64,000 nt of DNA from Arion vulgaris (Eukaryota; Mollusca; Gastropoda; Stylommatophora; Arionidae). Shown here piece after piece: positions 30,881 through 41,385 of this stretch (position 1 is its first letter; each line of letters begins with the position of its first letter). Position numbers and translations under genes: made by a program. The DNA is taken from the NCBI GenBank assembly GCA_020796225.1, contig CM036759.1, positions 124,001 to 188,000 on the forward strand, written 5' to 3'. The notes under the pieces were generated by a model. That model was not told the DNA's origin. It ran no database searches and saw only the letters and a list, made by a program, of their open reading frames with translations.

Positions 30881-31508
30881 TTTGAGAAAATTTACTGTTT
30901 TTAGTATCTTACAGGTTGATGTGTCACTGTGTTAATGACCAAACGTGATAATTTCCTTTTTAATGTTGTATGTCTCAGCTTTTTGCCATGATGCGTTGGA
31001 GGTTTAACTGAGATAAATTTGCAATAATGACGAATGTTTAATGTATAGTCTTCTCTAGTATAGAAAATAGCAACAAACAAAATCCACATCCACTTGATCT
31101 GCGTTTATTTAACTTTTACATGCAATGTTTTATCTTTATAAAGTGTTCTTTAATAATAGCAAGCAGACAGTTACTGATTCATGATTAATTTAATTGAACA
31201 TATTGTCTAGATATTTATAAAAATAATATTAGATAATTTGAGTTCTCAATTGACAGAAACAGCAGAAATTATCAATTAAGAGTAAAGGAAATGTAATACT
31301 TTCGCATCACGTAACTAGAAGAAAATGAGATATTGAAGAATTTCGATAAACATTTTTTTAAAGAATTATGCGAGATATGTTTAATGTGTATATAAACGTA
31401 TGTGTTATATTGTTATTCGTTGAAACATCATCAATAAAATGTGATCATCAATGTCATCGTTGTTAAACTTTGAAATCATGTGTTATCTACTACAGACATT
31501 TAATGTTT

Positions 31509-31720
31509 TTTTTTTTTTTTTTTTCCGATCCAGAAGCACTTGAGCTTTTTCAGCTTTTCGGCTCGGTGCCATGGACATCGTAACCTTCGGTTCGGTGCCA
31601 CGAACACCGTGAATCTGGGGAATCTGTGGCTGTTCTGCCTGCCCACGGAATTGAACCCGTACATACAGAGGGCTAGTCACCCACAGTCCAACGCGCTACG
31701 AACACGCTGGGCACGCGGGC
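31509..31720 (-). mobile_element. tRNA-derived SINE, minus copy with 13-bp TSD
   Basis: It begins with a T run (the complement of the A tail) and carries CCGATCCAGAAGCACTTGAG, both GGTGCC motifs and the B-box complement GGAATTGAACCC. It ends at CGCTGGGCACGCGGGC. Perfect 13-bp duplications ACATTTAATGTTT flank it (31496-31508 and 31721-31733). The paralogous position near 57885 lacks it. Confidence 0.93.
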
Positions 31721-32059
31721 ACATTTAATGTTTAAGGACGATTTTGAACCTAAAGTAAATCATCATATAACTAATGGTTTCGATCTAACAAAAGTTAATA
31801 CAACTTGGAAATTGTATCTCAATCTATAATATTTCCAAGTGTTCTAATTTCTGTTATTTGATTCTTAAGTAATTTAACATATTTGAATACATGCCACGCC
31901 CATGAGTGCTTACTTCAGTGACGCATGTTTATAGTGACTTGAAAAATAATCTGACATTTGACACTAATAAGCATGTTCATAAACATACACACATACTCAT
32001 ATCATATTTTTCAAATATATTTTATTCAATTTATTTACTTGTCATTTTTCATGAACTGA

Positions 32060-32085
32060 AACACACACACACACACACACACAAT
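32060..32085. repeat. (CA)n microsatellite
   Basis: About twelve CA dinucleotides, followed by GAGCGAGCACGCGCGCTCGC, itself partly palindromic. Confidence 0.9.
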
Positions 32086-32689
32086 CTTGAGCGAGCACGC
32101 GCGCTCGCACACAAAAAACTAATCTTCTTGAAAACGTTAGTTACTCGTTTTGTGTCAGTGTATGTCACCCATAATAGTTTTTTTCTCGTTTTATATTTTG
32201 TAATTGTAAAGTAATACCGACCACTGGTATGTTATCTAATAAATAATTATTGTTTTGTTAAATACAACCATCAGTCACATTCGTTGTCGTATACTTTGGT
32301 ATAACCTGACATCTGACAAATTGATCTGACCATGTTTAGTGTGCATGATTAATGTCAACTCACAATGATAAGAAATCATTTATACATAGACATTATCAAC
32401 CATCTGAATATCTTGACACCATAATTAACAATAGTGGAGATAGCACACACAAATAAGATAAGAAACCGTTTATCACAATTCAAATGTTATATATTGTGAT
32501 GATTAATTATATTAGGACTCACAGGAAAAAGTAGAGGCCCTAGCAGAAACGACGCAACAGGTCAGTAAAAAAAATCAACAAAGAGAAACCAGACGTAATG
32601 CGAAGCACAAACTTGTAGAAACAACATATATTGATTGAGAAATTGGCTAGATAATGCATTGATCTATTATTTTAAGTTAGAAGTCAGAT

Positions 32690-33250
32690 CAGCCGATCAG
32701 GACAAACATATGCAATATCATCTGGGTTGTGCGTCTGCAAACTGTGCCTCCCCGTTTTGAAAATAACCGGACGGGCGAGCCAGTCAGCGAACGCGGTTCC
32801 CAGTGTCGATAACCAATTGCGTGCATAGTTCTAACGGCTGCGCGTGCCTCCTCGCTTTTTCACGCGAACGAGGCTCCCAGCGAATAATGGACAAGGTAGC
32901 GTTCGTTATTAAGACTCGCTGCTCGCCGCGCGCGGTCTTATTGGTGGTGTGTGTGTCCGTATATCGGAGTTTCTCGGTCGCGATGTGATGCAGTCAGTCT
33001 AAAATTTTAAACGCTCGACGGTGGTCTCGTTAAAGGCCCGGCTCTCGCAACGAGCTTGTGGGTCCGCAGGTAGTAACATGGTGTCGTTTTTTGCTTGGCG
33101 AGGCGCAAGTCTTGCCGGCAAAACTGTGGGAAGCGAGCGCTCGGTCGTTTCGCTTCACTTCGCACTTTCGCCGGGGACGTCGGGATCCGCCTGCACAGAG
33201 CGCTGTCTCCCTACCCCGAGCATTGTCGGTCCGGTCTCGTCCATGACAGC
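32690..33250 (+). other. rDNA external transcribed spacer fragment
   Basis: This GC-rich block of about 560 bp contrasts sharply with its AT-rich surroundings and runs without a break into the 18S 5' end. Its position and composition are those of the end of the 5' external transcribed spacer. The left limit is set by the composition change near 32690 and is approximate. Short frames here are composition shadows. Confidence 0.75.
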
Positions 33251-33367
33251 TATCTGGTTGATCCTGCCAGTAGTCATATGCTTGTCTCAAAGATTAAGCC
33301 ATGCATGTCTAAGTTCACACTGTCTCACGGTGAAACCGCGAATGGCTCATTAAATCAGTCGAGGTTC
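33251..33367 (+). rRNA. 18S rRNA, first 117 nt only
   Basis: It starts TATCTGGTTGATCCTGCCAG and continues through AAAGATTAAGCCATGCATG, GTGAAACCGCGAATGGC and TCATTAAATCAGTCGAGG to TTC at 33367. These are the invariant opening helices of eukaryotic small-subunit rRNA. The expected continuation (CTTAGATG...) is replaced by AATGGATGAGCCAGGG, the start of a LINE. No further 18S sequence occurs after the LINE, so this is a truncated copy. Confidence 0.96.
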
Positions 33368-33515
33368 AATGGATGAGCCAGGGTTAGCGAAGGGGCGCGC
33401 TAACCAAGACCCTGCCTCTAAATCACCACGCGGTGACCCTGGAAGAAGACTCAGGTTCCGGTCTGACTAAAGGGGGCAGGGATCGGGGAGACCGTGAAAG
33501 CAAAGCAGGGGCCGA

Positions 33516-33945
33516 AAATCCCTGGAGAATTCACACGTCTCTTGGCCGATTGTCCACCGAAATAGGCACGAAACAGCAGCGTGCGAAGATATCTGTGATG
33601 ACAGTGTGAGCTTAGAGACGCAACGCATAAAAGGAAATCCCTGAAAAATAACACACATTTCCTGGTCGAAGTCCGCAAAATGTATGTCCATACTCAGAAA
33701 GAACTGTGAGATAGCAGAGTACGAACGCTTCGCAAACAAAATCGTGGTCACTGCAACGTAGAGACTGGGAATCCCTGAAAATACACACATTTCCTGCCCA
33801 AAGACCGCAAAAATACGCCCGAGCTCAAAAGTACGAAACAGTAGGTACGTGAGTCCGCACCCAAAACAGTGGTCACTGCAATGCAGAAGACTGGGAAGTC
33901 CCTGAAAATACACATTTCTGACCAAGGAACCGCAAAAAGATCTTA
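33516..33945 (+). repeat. 5'-UTR tandem monomers of the LINE, about 4
   Basis: The motif AAATCCCTG...ACACATTTCCTG...GACCGCAAAA recurs at 33516, 33635, 33769 and 33895 (spacing 119, 134 and 126). Units 3 and 4 also share GTGGTCACTGCAAxG and AGACTGGGAA just before it. Such arrays in LINE 5' UTRs can act as promoters; that is inference here. Confidence 0.8.
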
Positions 33946-34636
33946 CAGAAAGCGTCCCATGAAACATAGCTCTGTTCTCTCGCAGGGAACTGCCGCTGCC
34001 TTGTGGTGTCATGGTTGGGTACAATCAAAGAGGCTAGTAGACAAACCGTAAACTAACACAGACAGTGACGAACCAATGTGTTCAGAAAGCACCGGTTCGG
34101 TGGGAAGATGGCGCTCATAAGCCCGGGAGGGCAGGTCATCTGAGATAGCGACCCTGAAGAGAAGTAACGCTCATTTGCCTTGTGAGATTTGGCTGGGGAC
34201 GGTCGAAGGCTAACGGAGAGAGCGGAGCGCTATGCAAACGCTTCCGTTTGAAAAGCAGATTACACGTCGAAGATGTACCTGGCTCAAAACGGCACTGAAA
34301 GTGCTTAACTGTAGCTACCATGCTGACGCTGCATGGTTTAAATTTTACTATCATGAATATGTTTTATTAATAATGAAATTTCATTATGGTGCTACGCCTG
34401 AAGTCCCATGAACCCGGGAGACAGTGACAATTTCAAACCTCGAGGATTGCTGTCACCACCAAACGGTCCCCGCCCTCCAACTCGGCACAGCAGCGAACGA
34501 AGTTGCTCCAGGTTAAAGCTACTGGTGCGATACGGTCGAGAGTATTAGGCCAAGAATTAAATGTCCGCCCCAGTAGATGCGGAGAATTTAATCACCACCA
34601 CAGAAACAACACTCAATAAGACTTGCAGAAGACGAT

Positions 34637-35215
34637 ATGAACGATTTGCGTGCATACAGAAACCTCAATCCCAGACATAAGTTCGAGATCCAAGGTTACC
34701 AGACCTTCAGAACAGACAGAGAGGACACAGGGTGAGTCCTCACCCCTAGTCAGAAATGGCATTCCAACCAAGCAGATGGGAAGGAACAAGGGAAACCCCG
34801 GAGCAGTTGAGATCATAGGTGTGCAAATTACATTGCAGAGACATACAGATCATTCTGTACAATCTTTACTGTCAAGTTACATACGCTGTCACTCCGGAAA
34901 ACAGCCGATTATCGGTGAGAACTCATGTATTGTGGTCGGTGATTTCAACAGCAGCCGCTCGGAGAGATGAGAAATTACTCCGAAACAAACAGTAGAGGGA
35001 GTTGAGGGTGGAAGACTGGGAGATCGGAGCAATCTGTTCCTCATCAACGCTCCGGACGATCCACCAACTTTCTACCGGAATTTGTGTGGCACAACGGTAC
35101 CTGATTTAAAGCGCTGCAACAAGCGATATATCAAAATAGATCATACGGTTACCCACCAACTAGGGGATAGTGACCATAGACCCTGTCAAATTACAGTGAA
35201 CTCAATTTCGTACCT
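34637..35215 (+). pseudogene. LINE endonuclease domain, degenerate
   Basis: The reading begins MNDLRAYRNLNPRHKFEIQG and goes on, over several frames, to SSRSKVTRPSEQ, LVRNGIPTKQM, VEIIGVQITLQRHTDHS, SCIVVGDFNS and finally LINAPDDPPTFYRN and GDSDHRP. GDFNS and SDHRP are the catalytic Asp/Asn and His motifs of the APE-type endonuclease that nicks the target. At least five frame changes and stops make it non-functional. Confidence 0.7.
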
Positions 35216-35559
35216 GAGCCCAAATGTAGTTTTACAGTGAAACTATAAGAGCTCAATTGAAACAGTATGGAGCACTGACTGAGTGCAAATGTTGAACGAA
35301 TCAACGTACATGACAGAAAACGTGCGAATCGTGGCAAGGAACTGTCCAGACAATCCTGTGGCACGGGAAACCATCCCCAGAGGCGCACGAAAGGATTACA
35401 AGCCATACTGGACAGCAGAGTTCCAGAAGCTTAGAAAAAAGACCTTGAGAAGACAAGAGAGGTGAGGCAAGAGCAGGCACAGTCAGTGGAGACAAAACAC
35501 TGTCTACAAGGCAGCAGCAGCAAATACAGAAGAGAGGTCAAACAGGCAGCTGAGACAGA

Positions 35560-37090
35560 GTTGGGTCAAAACAACCCGAATCCCTGAACCTCAGTAAGGG
35601 ACGGCCATAAACTGTGGAAGCTGGCCAAAGCTGACGATGAAAACACCAGCAAAGACCACCTATAGTCCTCAGAACAAGACAAGAAGATGGCTTCAGGTGA
35701 GGAAGCAAGCAAACATCCTGATGCAACAATATGCCAAGTCTTGAGTAAGCATGGCCAAAGAGGAAAAGTTGATGCCACCAAGAGAAAAGCTCCGGGCTCT
35801 CAAGGCGAAAAAGGCCGAGGAAGCAGATAGTCACCTAACGGACACATTCACCAGTAACGAGCTGGAAGAAGGGCTTTTAGGGACCCTGAAACACAGAAAG
35901 TCGCCCGGAAAGATGGGATCACCAATGAGATGCTTAAAAACTTGGAATCAAGGCAAAAGTCGCTCTACTGTCCGTTCCTCAACATGTCGTGGAAAACAGG
36001 CATAGTACCACCAAGAGATAAGAAAGAAGCAATCAGTGCCCATCTAAAACAAATAAAAATAAACAGCTCCCAGCAAGTTACAGGCCAATAAGCCTCTAGC
36101 TGCACGGGCAAGCTTATGGGCCGCATGGTGAACAAACGCTTATCCTGGCACTTGGAGCAAAGGGGCTGCTTATGGCACAACAAGGCGGTTTCTGAGATAC
36201 TAGATCCACAGAGGATCAAGTAACCCTACATTGTCAGGAATCGAGGACGGTTTCGAAAAACGAACACTGGCGGTCTTGGTAGATATGGAGAGGCTTTTGA
36301 CACGGTCTGGAAGAAGGTGGGCTAAACTGCTCACCCTCGGCGTAAGGGAAGAATGTACAATTGGCTCGATAGATACCCTAGAGAACAGAACGACGAGGTT
36401 CAGGTTCCGGGAATTTCTGCAAAAAGTATGAAGGCCACACTGGAGCAAGAGGTCCCCCAAGGAGGTGCTCTCACCGACTCTCTTTCTAGTCTTCGTCAAT
36501 GACATTGCAACATGCCTCCCAGAACAGGTTCACTCTGCCATGTATGCCGACGACTTGGCAATATGGGCCGAGAGAAAGTCAATGCCCACAGCAGAAAATC
36601 GACTGCAAGCTACATTAAATAACCTTGAAATGTGGTCAGCAAAGTGGAATCAGAAAATAAATCAGCCCCAAGACCACTTACACTGTCACCTCCCCCAAGA
36701 ATGAGATTACAAAGATAGCAACTTAAGTCAATGGGCAGAACCTTCCAGAAAATAAAACTAGCAGTACCTAGGAGTCACACTCGACAGAAAGCTGACCTTG
36801 GTGCACAGATCAAAGAATGCTACAGCATCGGGACACAGGCTAACAATGATGCGAAAACTCGCAGGTTCCACATAGAGAATAACGTAGAATTCTCAAGACA
36901 CTTTCTTACTCTGGTGAAGTGCGACCGGTCCTAGGTACGGTATGGCGCGTGAACAATGCATCAAGACAAGCAATTCGCAAAAGTGGTAGCAGTCAAACCA
37001 GGCCCTACGCATTATCGCACGAATATAAAGTCCACGCCCATCAAGGCGATGGAGACCATCACAGGCATCCAACCAATGACTGACCAGAGG
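35560..37090 (+). pseudogene. LINE reverse transcriptase, degenerate
   Basis: RT blocks appear in order over changing frames: LPASYRPISL near 36070, the RSTEDQVT block near 36200, then VLSPTLFLVFVNDI (36465) and AMYADDLAIWAERKS with the catalytic YADD at about 36540. NNLEMWSAKWNQKIN and a GVTLDRKLT block near 36770 follow. The enzyme would copy LINE RNA at the nicked target. The shifts are numerous, so this copy is dead. Confidence 0.8.
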
Positions 37091-37129
37091 ACAAAGTAGT
37101 AATTGCGCGGAAAAAAAACTCAAACCCAG

Positions 37130-38180
37130 CTCGTCACATCAATGCATGAAAGAATGTTTCAATCCGGAAAGTGGAGAATACAGAGATCTAACTTCGTTAG
37201 AATCTCTCCAACGCACCTGACCACCAGACCGCAGTCTGTCAAATGCACAGCTAAACCAATCCCGGCAATCGACAAGTGCCCGCCATGGAAAACAAAATGC
37301 CAGAACTAGAGATCAATCCCAGGCATAATGTGCAAAAGGACAAACGAACCTCGACAGAAAAACTGCAGCGAAGAGTACATGGGAATCGAGTACCCTGAAA
37401 ATGAGTGGACGCACGTCTACACCCGGACGGATCGGCAAACAACGCAATAAGCGTGGCGGAGGAGGAATAAGTAGCAAAATCTCCAGAAAGTCCGCGATCA
37501 GAAAGCGATTACCTTTGGCAAATACTCGGAATAACTACCGGAAATGAGGCAGAGCGATCAAAGGCGGCAGAAATGATCTGGAGAGGAAAACACTACACCA
37601 GCGCAAGGTCGTGATATTCGCGATGCTCTATCGGTCATCACGGCACTCAAATGTCACGTTGGCAAAACTGGGATGAATGATATCAAAACGTCCCCTCGCT
37701 GGCGAACTATGAGTTCACTCAAGCGCACTGTCATCCGGTGGATACCGTCACACTGCAACGTGCGAGGAAGCAAGCGGCCGACAAGCTGGCCAGCCAAAGA
37801 GGGCGGGCGACTACCCCAGACTGATCTCGAGATCAGCTGGGGAAGTCAAAACAACCATCGGCTCCGCACTATCCCGAAGCAAGTGAGCAAGAACCACCCT
37901 GGTACAGACGAGCGTGACGGATACTATGGTCTCTCGCGCAGTGAACAAGTTACCACCTTTCTGCCTTCGTGCCCGGCCACACCAAGCTCAGAGCCCACAT
38001 GTTCCATAAATTTAAAAAATTGGCACAGCTTCTTTGTGCCCATGCAATATGGCAGACATGACGGCAGAACGTCTTACCAAGACTGTCCACGTTTGGTATA
38101 CGAAAAGGCGCATGCACAACACCTGAGCTTCGCGAAAAGCTGTACGGAGGAACGGAGTCCCAAAAACAACAGTTAAATTC
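37130..38180 (+). pseudogene. LINE RNase H and cysteine tail, degenerate
   Basis: It parallels 3476-4560 closely: GKWRIQRSNFVRIS, the broken VYTxDGSANN block near 37415, RTVIRWIPSHCNVRGS and KEGGRLPQTDLEISWGSQNN. DGYYGLSRSEQVTTF and the tail around VPMQYGRHDGRT (the shifted CPCNMADMT) follow. Compared with the copy at 3476 it has many extra one-base gains and losses. Confidence 0.82.
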
Positions 38181-38289
38181 ATGATAGAAGTTGGTCCATC
38201 AGGCTGGGCCAGGGCGCAAAGGAAGATGCAACATCCGCTCCTACTGCTATCGCCTCTAAGAAAAAGCTGAATATTTTCAGCGGAAATGT

Positions 38290-38850
38290 GAAATATGCCT
38301 TGTAGTATGACTATTAAACGTGGATAGCTAGCAAGTTAAAGACAGATACGATTCTGCTTTTATCATCAGATGTATTCGGATTATTCTGACTCGATCTTAT
38401 GACATAGCTACAATAACAGATCTGTGAATAGGAACATGACAAAACGCATAATGGATCAGAATAAGAAACCAAACGAGATGTGTCACAAGCAACCTGAAGA
38501 AAACACAATCGAGTATCACTTCGGATATGTTGTAAGTACTACAAATTCAAATTATTTGACCCAGCCAAAGTCTGGTGCTTACGCCACGTTGCTGTAGGTA
38601 ATGCGTATGAAAAGAACACATATTTTTCTAGTAATATACCAAATCAATGTAGTAGATTCCAAAATACAAAGGGACAGAAATGTGATTTGTGCGGTTTGTT
38701 ATTGTATCATGTGGGACTGCTGAACATTGTAATGTTGTTTATTATTGTTCATCAAGTAAGGTTGAGAAACTTCTGTTATGTCAAATATATAACTGTGGTC
38801 GTTAGAAAAGAGATATATTTGATGATTTTCTTGCTTCTTTTTCTCACTTA
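38290..38850. other. AT-rich stretch after the LINE
   Basis: No rDNA continuation and no recognised gene. Confidence 0.4.
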
Positions 38851-39095
38851 TTTGATCGCTCCATAACAGCTACTTGTTACACCATTCTTTGCTTGATTTG
38901 TATGTGATCTGAACCTAAGAGCGATTGCACGTTATTGCCGGTTATGCGCCTACCGTAGACCAGCGCATCCGATTTCTGCAGACGCTTTTTATTTACTGAG
39001 TGTTTCATGACCCCTACCTCAGTCGCCTCTTAGGACATGCTTGTAAGTCGCAGATTTACTATTGTTTGCTCCCATGAGGGCTCGAACAACGCGGG
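38850..39095 (-). mobile_element. Interspersed repeat IR-1, minus copy
   Basis: In reverse complement it shows GACTTACAAGCATGTCCTAA, GAGGCGACTGAGGTAGGG, GTAAATAAAAAGCGTCTGCA and AGATCACATACAAATC in IR-1 order. Confidence 0.78.
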
Positions 39096-40090
39096 CGTAC
39101 AGGTGATCGAAGTCGAATAATTGAGATGAAAGCTGCAAGATGGGATTTATGTCATTCGAGGTGCCATGCAAATAACAACCTTTGCGATCATCAAAGAATT
39201 ACTATTGGAGATTGAACATTTGGATGGAGAGTGTTGCAAATACGTGATCTTATGAAAAGTGCTGAAGATAAAACATACAGCATTGAAATATATATCACAT
39301 TAGCAGGACTGTTGTAGTTTCTAATGTTTGTACTACCTCACGTAAGGATCAGTGCAACACACAATTCACGCTAATGAGGCATTGTTTTTATCAGATATCA
39401 AAGTAATAGCTGGAAAACTTCGATAGAAGTGAAGCTATACATGACTTGGACTTGTTAGCTCAAGGTCAAGTTACCCAGCACAATTATGTTTTTAGGTATT
39501 ATGTTGTATTCTGTGTTCCACTAGATCTTCAATAAACTTTGATTCGATACCGACTTTAGCATGTGCCAGTTTAATATAAATGACTGGATCAAACAGCATA
39601 TTAGTAGTTGAAGACCATTCTTCTTCTTCGATCGTTCTAGGCTATAGTTTTATCATTCTCTTTGTGATATATAAACAACCAAACATCTCACTAACAGCAT
39701 GATAACTTACATTGTGTAGCGGGAATATGACACAGGTTTCCTTGCTTTATTCGTAGACGTTTCAGATGGCATGTTTTTCAATTAAACTAAAGGGGTAACC
39801 ATATGTCTGATGTGGAACATATAATTCTGAACCAGATATGTGTTATGAGAACTTTTCTTAACTAAGAAGTAAATTTATGCCCTGTATTTCTTTTCTGGAG
39901 CCAGAGTTAATTGTGTTCTCTTTTTGAACATCTGGGTGATTGTCAGTCAACGATTGTCAAATTAGCTGGGTTTTCAGGCCAACAAAAATAGATTCGACCG
40001 TGAGAAATACTAACAGGACAATAACTGATTTGGAAACAAAGAAATTACCAGTGGATAAATAGAATACATATCGGTAAGATTCGACATCTT
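39096..40090. other. Unassigned AT-rich sequence
   Basis: About 1 kb without a frame or repeat I can identify. Confidence 0.4.
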
Positions 40091-40092
40091 CG

Positions 40093-40420
40093 CATTCGGA
40101 TGAGACAGAGGGACGGTACTCGGAACAGTCAGTGTAAGGTGGTCCGAGACAGAACTTCATTATTAATATTTGCCAGTTAGAAAGGTAGAAGACACAGCTT
40201 CACAGACGCATTCGGATAGAGACAGAGGGCAGGAAATTGCCCAGGGACGGGCAGTGAGGCGCAGTCAATTCTCATTCAGACAGAGGGACAAGTGAGTAGT
40301 CTGAGTCTGGGAACAGTTACAGACAGAAAGAGTGAAGAGACAACTTTAGACACTTCAGCGACACCCTCTTCTGCAGCTTTGGAATACGCATTCAATAGAG
40401 ACAGAGGAACAGAGAGGTAC
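40093..40420. repeat. Dispersed CATTC-GACAGAGGG motif, 4 copies
   Basis: CATTCGGATGAGACAGAGGG and variants occur at 40093, 40209, 40273 and 40389. The spacing is irregular (116, 64, 116), so this is a cluster of imperfect repeats and not a clean array. Confidence 0.6.
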
Positions 40421-40524
40421 CCATGGACAGGCAGTTTGAAGGAGGGAATGGTTAGGCCAGAATATGAAGTTAACAGACAGGTAATTGATAGGGAGGAAAT
40501 ATTAGCCAGTGGCAGTAGTCACGG

Positions 40525-40712
40525 TTGGTGACATCATTCAAGCCTAACCAGTGCTTGGTAGTCTACAGTTGGTGATATCATTCAAGCTAACCAATTGGCG
40601 GCTAGTCTACAGATGGTGACATAATTCAAAGCTAACCAGTGCTTGGTAGTCTCTGGTGGTGACATCGATTCAAGCTAACCAACGGTAGTCTACAGAGTTG
40701 GTGACCACGCCA
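40525..40712. repeat. Degenerate ~47-bp tandem repeat, 4 units
   Basis: Units of the form GGTGACATCATTCAAGC-TAACCAGTGCTTGGTAGTCTACAGTT recur with small gaps. The last ends GTTGGTGACCACGCCAG, similar to GTGCAGTGACCACGAGG at 41393. This suggests both lie next to a primer-binding-like site of LTR elements. Confidence 0.6.
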
Positions 40713-41100
40713 GAACTTAGTATTATCAACAAGACAGCCCCTGGTGTTGACTTTGACCTAAATAAGAGAACGGTTGCAACTAAATCGAAAAGAGACATTC
40801 TAAACAAAGTGAGATATTCAAAAGGGATTCGATCGAAAAGAGACATTTCAAATAAAGGGACATACTCAAGGACTTCTGAACAGAAACATTCGCGCATCAT
40901 TTCATATTTTTTTTGGCAGAAGAGATAAGTAGACCATAATATTTAATGCGATTATATTTACGGTTGTATTTTTAGATATATAGATTGTCTTATTTGGATG
41001 AGGTAATATACTTCTTATATTTTTTTCAGGAAGATTGGTTATTTTTAAATTGTATAAGGAAATTGCCAAATGCTAAACAGAACCATAAATAATCAACAGT

Positions 41101-41103
<3 letters not shown>

Positions 41104-41146
<43 letters not shown>
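41104..41146. repeat. (TA)n microsatellite
   Basis: About 20 pure AT dinucleotides. Confidence 0.95.
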
Positions 41147-41385
41147 TGTATTTTTGTATTGAAATAAGCAAATGAACAAATAAAGTTGAGAATCAGATCG
41201 ATTCTCACATAGAACTCTAATATCTTTGATCGTTTAAATTGTATTATATTCTATGTTAGAGTGCTGATAGTTGATAGATTAGTGTTTATGGTGCAGTGAC
41301 GAAATATAAAAAAGAAGAATAATAGGTTATAGTAGTGTAGATTGGTTAAGTGTCCAAGAATAGTAGTAGAGATTAAACCTCGGCT

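Larger units (their letters stand above)
31060..32500. other. Receptor copy A upstream region, paralogous to 57500-58700
   Basis: Landmarks recur in order in both places: TTAATTTAATTGAACATwTTGTCTAG, AACAGxAGAAAwTxA, AGTxACTTGAAAAATA, CACTAATAAxCATGTTxATAAA and the CA-rich ACACGCGCGC block. This is the shared 5' flank, likely containing the receptor promoter. No TATA box can be assigned with confidence. Confidence 0.7.
33368..38280 (+). mobile_element. RNase H-bearing LINE joined to 18S rRNA
   Basis: About 4.9 kb in one orientation: a long 5' UTR (33368-34630) with tandem monomers, endonuclease, reverse transcriptase, RNase H and a cysteine tail, ending near AAAAGCTGAATATT (compare GAGAAGCTGAATTG at 4632). 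Every coding part is broken by shifts and stops. The 5' end begins directly at 18S position 117, and related 5' ends exist at 1985 and 6160 without 18S. Either the element inserts into 18S genes and this is a displaced rDNA piece, or rRNA was carried along in a co-transcript. Confidence 0.82.

Noticed and set aside
33021..33376. Overlapping plus and minus frames of 62-110 codons
   Set aside because: They lie in GC-rich rDNA spacer and across the 18S start. Several frames are open at once because of composition.
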